Assembly: GCA_964445305.1 (NCBI GenBank)
Contig: CAYUKK010000096.1
Coordinates: 1-15,129 of the forward strand
Length of the DNA: 15,129 nucleotides
DNA from: CAYUKK01 sp964445305
GTDB lineage: Bacteria; Acidobacteriota; Aminicenantia; Aminicenantales; UBA8522
Direction of reading: 5' to 3'
Shown here: positions 14,801-15,129 of the stretch, piece by piece
Layout: each line of letters opens with the position of its first letter
Numbering within the stretch: position 1 is the stretch's first letter
Notes under the pieces: model-generated
The model's input: the letters and a program-made list of their open reading frames with translations, nothing else
Told to the model about the DNA's origin: nothing
Databases searched by the model: none
Position numbers and translations under genes: made by a program

Positions 14801-14898
14801 CTGTTGTCGTCGTCGGAGGTCTGACCACATCAACCCTGCTGACATTAATTGTGCTTCCCATCCTCTATAGCTTTTCCGAAGGGAAGAGAGGCCGCTGA
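11806..14898 (+). CDS. RND efflux pump of the heavy-metal efflux (CzcA/CusA) family
   Basis: At 1030 residues this is a full-length inner-membrane RND pump with 12 predicted membrane segments. TM1 lies at about 13-32, TM2-6 at about 343-503, TM7 at about 533-551 and TM8-12 at about 870-1022, with two large periplasmic loops. IPIDAFPDVSNIQVEV (34-49) is the family hallmark. TM4 reads AISIGMIVDAAIIQVEN (404-420). It keeps Asp412 and Glu419 but has Ser406 where CzcA has the first Asp of DFGxxxD, which makes it CusA-like there. TM10 (GFIALFGIAVLNGIVLVSHI, 926-945) is instead CzcA-like. In the porter domain FSQPIQCRIDEL (659-670) has Cys665 where CzcA-type pumps usually have Met. The substrate could therefore be monovalent Cu/Ag or divalent Zn/Co/Cd; I cannot decide. 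It is the last gene of the operon and overlaps the adaptor gene by four bases. Confidence 0.95.
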   Translation: MIERIISFSLTRKSAVLFFLFVLVGWGIFSFLKIPIDAFPDVSNIQVEVLCAAPGLSPFEIERFVTYPVEMAMRGLPGLELMRSVTKYGISVVTLIFRDNVDIYFARQLVFERLIEATKEVPEGVDISLGPVSTAMGEIYQYTLEGTMPAAQDEQVAYLTELRTIQDWLVAPLLKNIPGVNEVNSFGGYIKQYHVEIDPERLLSYDLTLADVFEAVKKNSLNVGGNIINRHSEQLIVRGLGLVRSEEDIRNIVLKSERGAPVYVRDVAAVRLGHAVRQGASLKNGGSEVVGGIVMMLRGENSREVVKRVEKRVQEINASGFLPYGLKIIPFYKRSDIIEKSLGTVIRAILEGSALVLFVLSLFMGSFSAGFIVILALPLSALLTFIFLRVLHLPANLMSLGGMAISIGMIVDAAIIQVENVERHLSGAEESARFRDVLKAVLEVRRPSVFGELIIVLTFMPILALQGIEGKMFSPLAMTVAIALFSSLLLSIFVVPVLCFYLLRPRRRGDHFLLAFLRRIYALILRFGLRHRLGVLFLAAALFAVALVVFPRLGTEFMPVMDEGAFDMDIQLLPGIALDEAIRVSRVVEQKLKEFPELETIVSRTGQTGVAVEARGVDKTGFVGALRPRSQWVNARTKEELFAKMRLALADVPGMAFGFSQPIQCRIDELVAGTKAQLIIKLFGEDLDLLKAKANEIAAILARIRGTADLIVERIAGQGYLSVRLDRHRLARFGLNAEEVLRVVEVAVGGKRATRVYEQNKFFDVILRFPADKRSSLETIGNILVKTPQGMRLPLSELARIGEEEGPAQISRENGERRIGIEVNVSGRDIGGYVTEARQRIRDQVHLPPGYYLSWGGQFENQQRAMRRLFLIAPLVVTLIFVLLFVTFRSLRSAIFVLVTLPLALIGGVLSLYFFRLYLSVPASVGFIALFGIAVLNGIVLVSHIAQLRQEGRPLEMAILEGSSVRLRPVLMTALTTILSLIPLLFAQGPGSEIQRPLAVVVVGGLTTSTLLTLIVLPILYSFSEGKRGR

Positions 14899-14904
14899 AG
14901 CGGC
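14891..14904 (+). terminator. GC-rich hairpin at the end of the efflux operon
   Basis: GCCGC (14891-14895) pairs with GCGGC (14900-14904) around a TGAA tetraloop containing the pump stop codon. The stem is short and no T-run follows, so termination here is doubtful. Confidence 0.2.
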
Positions 14905-14963
14905 GTGACTTCGATTTGACCCATGCCAAGGCTATAGGGCAATCAAAGGGTCGCGCATCGGGT

Positions 14964-14992
14964 TTGACTGAGAAGGGGGCCTATTGTAAGAT
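14964..14992 (+). promoter_or_regulatory. Sigma-70 promoter for valS
   Basis: TTGACT (14964-14969, 5 of 6) and TAAGAT (14987-14992, 4 of 6) are separated by exactly 17 bases. Transcription would start at about 14999, giving a leader of about 45 bases before the ATG at 15044. No T-box leader is seen, and the leader is too short for one. Confidence 0.6.
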
Positions 14993-14998
14993 AGCAAC

Positions 14999-15019
14999 GC
15001 TCTACTCTGAAGAGAGAGC
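14999..15019 (+). promoter_or_regulatory. Stem-loop at the 5' end of the valS message
   Basis: GCTCT-A-CTC, the loop TGAA, and GAGAGAGC form an 8-bp stem with one bulged A. It sits right at the predicted transcription start, where a stem could protect the message or tune its translation. It is short and may be fortuitous. Confidence 0.35.
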
Positions 15020-15043
15020 TCACCAGACCAGGGCTTGAAAAAA

Positions 15044-15129
15044 ATGAAGAAAGAGCTCCCAAAACACTATGACCCCGCCGCTCACGAAAAGACGGTTTAT
15101 CGACGCTGGATGGAGAGCGGGGCCTTTTC
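15044..15129 (+). CDS. valS: Valyl-tRNA synthetase, N-terminal end (runs off the window)
   Basis: From the ATG at 15044 the frame gives 28 codons and part of a 29th. It opens with MKKELPKHYDPAAHEKTVY and continues RRWMESGAF. The LPKxYDPxxxExxxYxxWxxxGxF pattern is the N-terminus of ValS, which attaches valine to its tRNA in the cytoplasm. The rest lies beyond the window. No strong ribosome site is seen; AGGG about 11 bases upstream is the best. The gene has its own promoter and is not part of the efflux operon. Confidence 0.85.
   Translation, partial: MKKELPKHYDPAAHEKTVYRRWMESGAF

Noticed and set aside
1..15129. CRISPR arrays, tRNA or rRNA genes, insertion sequences
   Set aside because: No regularly spaced direct repeats, no tRNA cloverleaf or rRNA signature, and no transposase reading frame were found by eye on either strand.

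Overview
The window reads as a piece of chromosome from a Gram-negative bacterium. It encodes a tripartite RND efflux pump with an outer-membrane factor and a lipoprotein adaptor, a Tat-exported enzyme, and sigma-54 transcription. Base composition is moderately GC-rich. The gene mix would fit a Deltaproteobacteria, Acidobacteriota or Aminicenantes-like lineage, but that placement is only an impression; nothing here is diagnostic.

Layout. On the minus strand at the left edge lie a GT2 glycosyltransferase (36-734) and the first codons of a following gene (1-24). Diverging from it is a tight operon (918-5334): a family-5 solute-binding protein without ABC partners, a membrane histidine kinase and an NtrC-type sigma-54 activator. 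These are joined by two ATGA overlaps and preceded by a good -24/-12 promoter (858-873). Next come a receiver-only response regulator (5500-5892) with its own -24/-12 promoter (5461-5476), a DUF89/ARMT1-like phosphatase (6120-6965) and a Tat-signal PLP enzyme of the class V aminotransferase fold (7165-8511) with a near-consensus sigma-70 promoter. A 592-base gene-poor stretch (8512-9103) follows. It leads into a metal efflux operon: a small exported His/Cys-rich protein (9104-9424), a TolC/CzcC-type outer-membrane factor (9463-10677), a lipoprotein adaptor (10691-11809) and a CzcA/CusA-type RND pump (11806-14898). The right edge holds a promoter and the first 28 codons of valyl-tRNA synthetase (15044 onward).

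The main discovery is regulatory. The window holds three -24/-12 promoters (858-873, 5461-5476, 8686-8701). Two of them, before the orphan response regulator and before the gene-poor stretch leading to the efflux operon, carry the same perfect palindrome, GTAAA-N5-TTTAC, about 90-150 bases upstream. Each also has a second partial copy an integral number of helical turns away. The simplest reading is that the NtrC-type activator encoded here binds this palindrome. The periplasmic binding protein, kinase, activator, orphan receiver and possibly the metal pump would then form one local sigma-54 regulon. The ligand is unknown. The promoters and palindromes are visible; the wiring is inference.

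The gene-poor stretch also holds a perfect 13-bp inverted repeat with a 29-base loop and a sigma-70 promoter with a dyad inside it just before the efflux operon. The pump may therefore have two promoters and a structured leader or small RNA.
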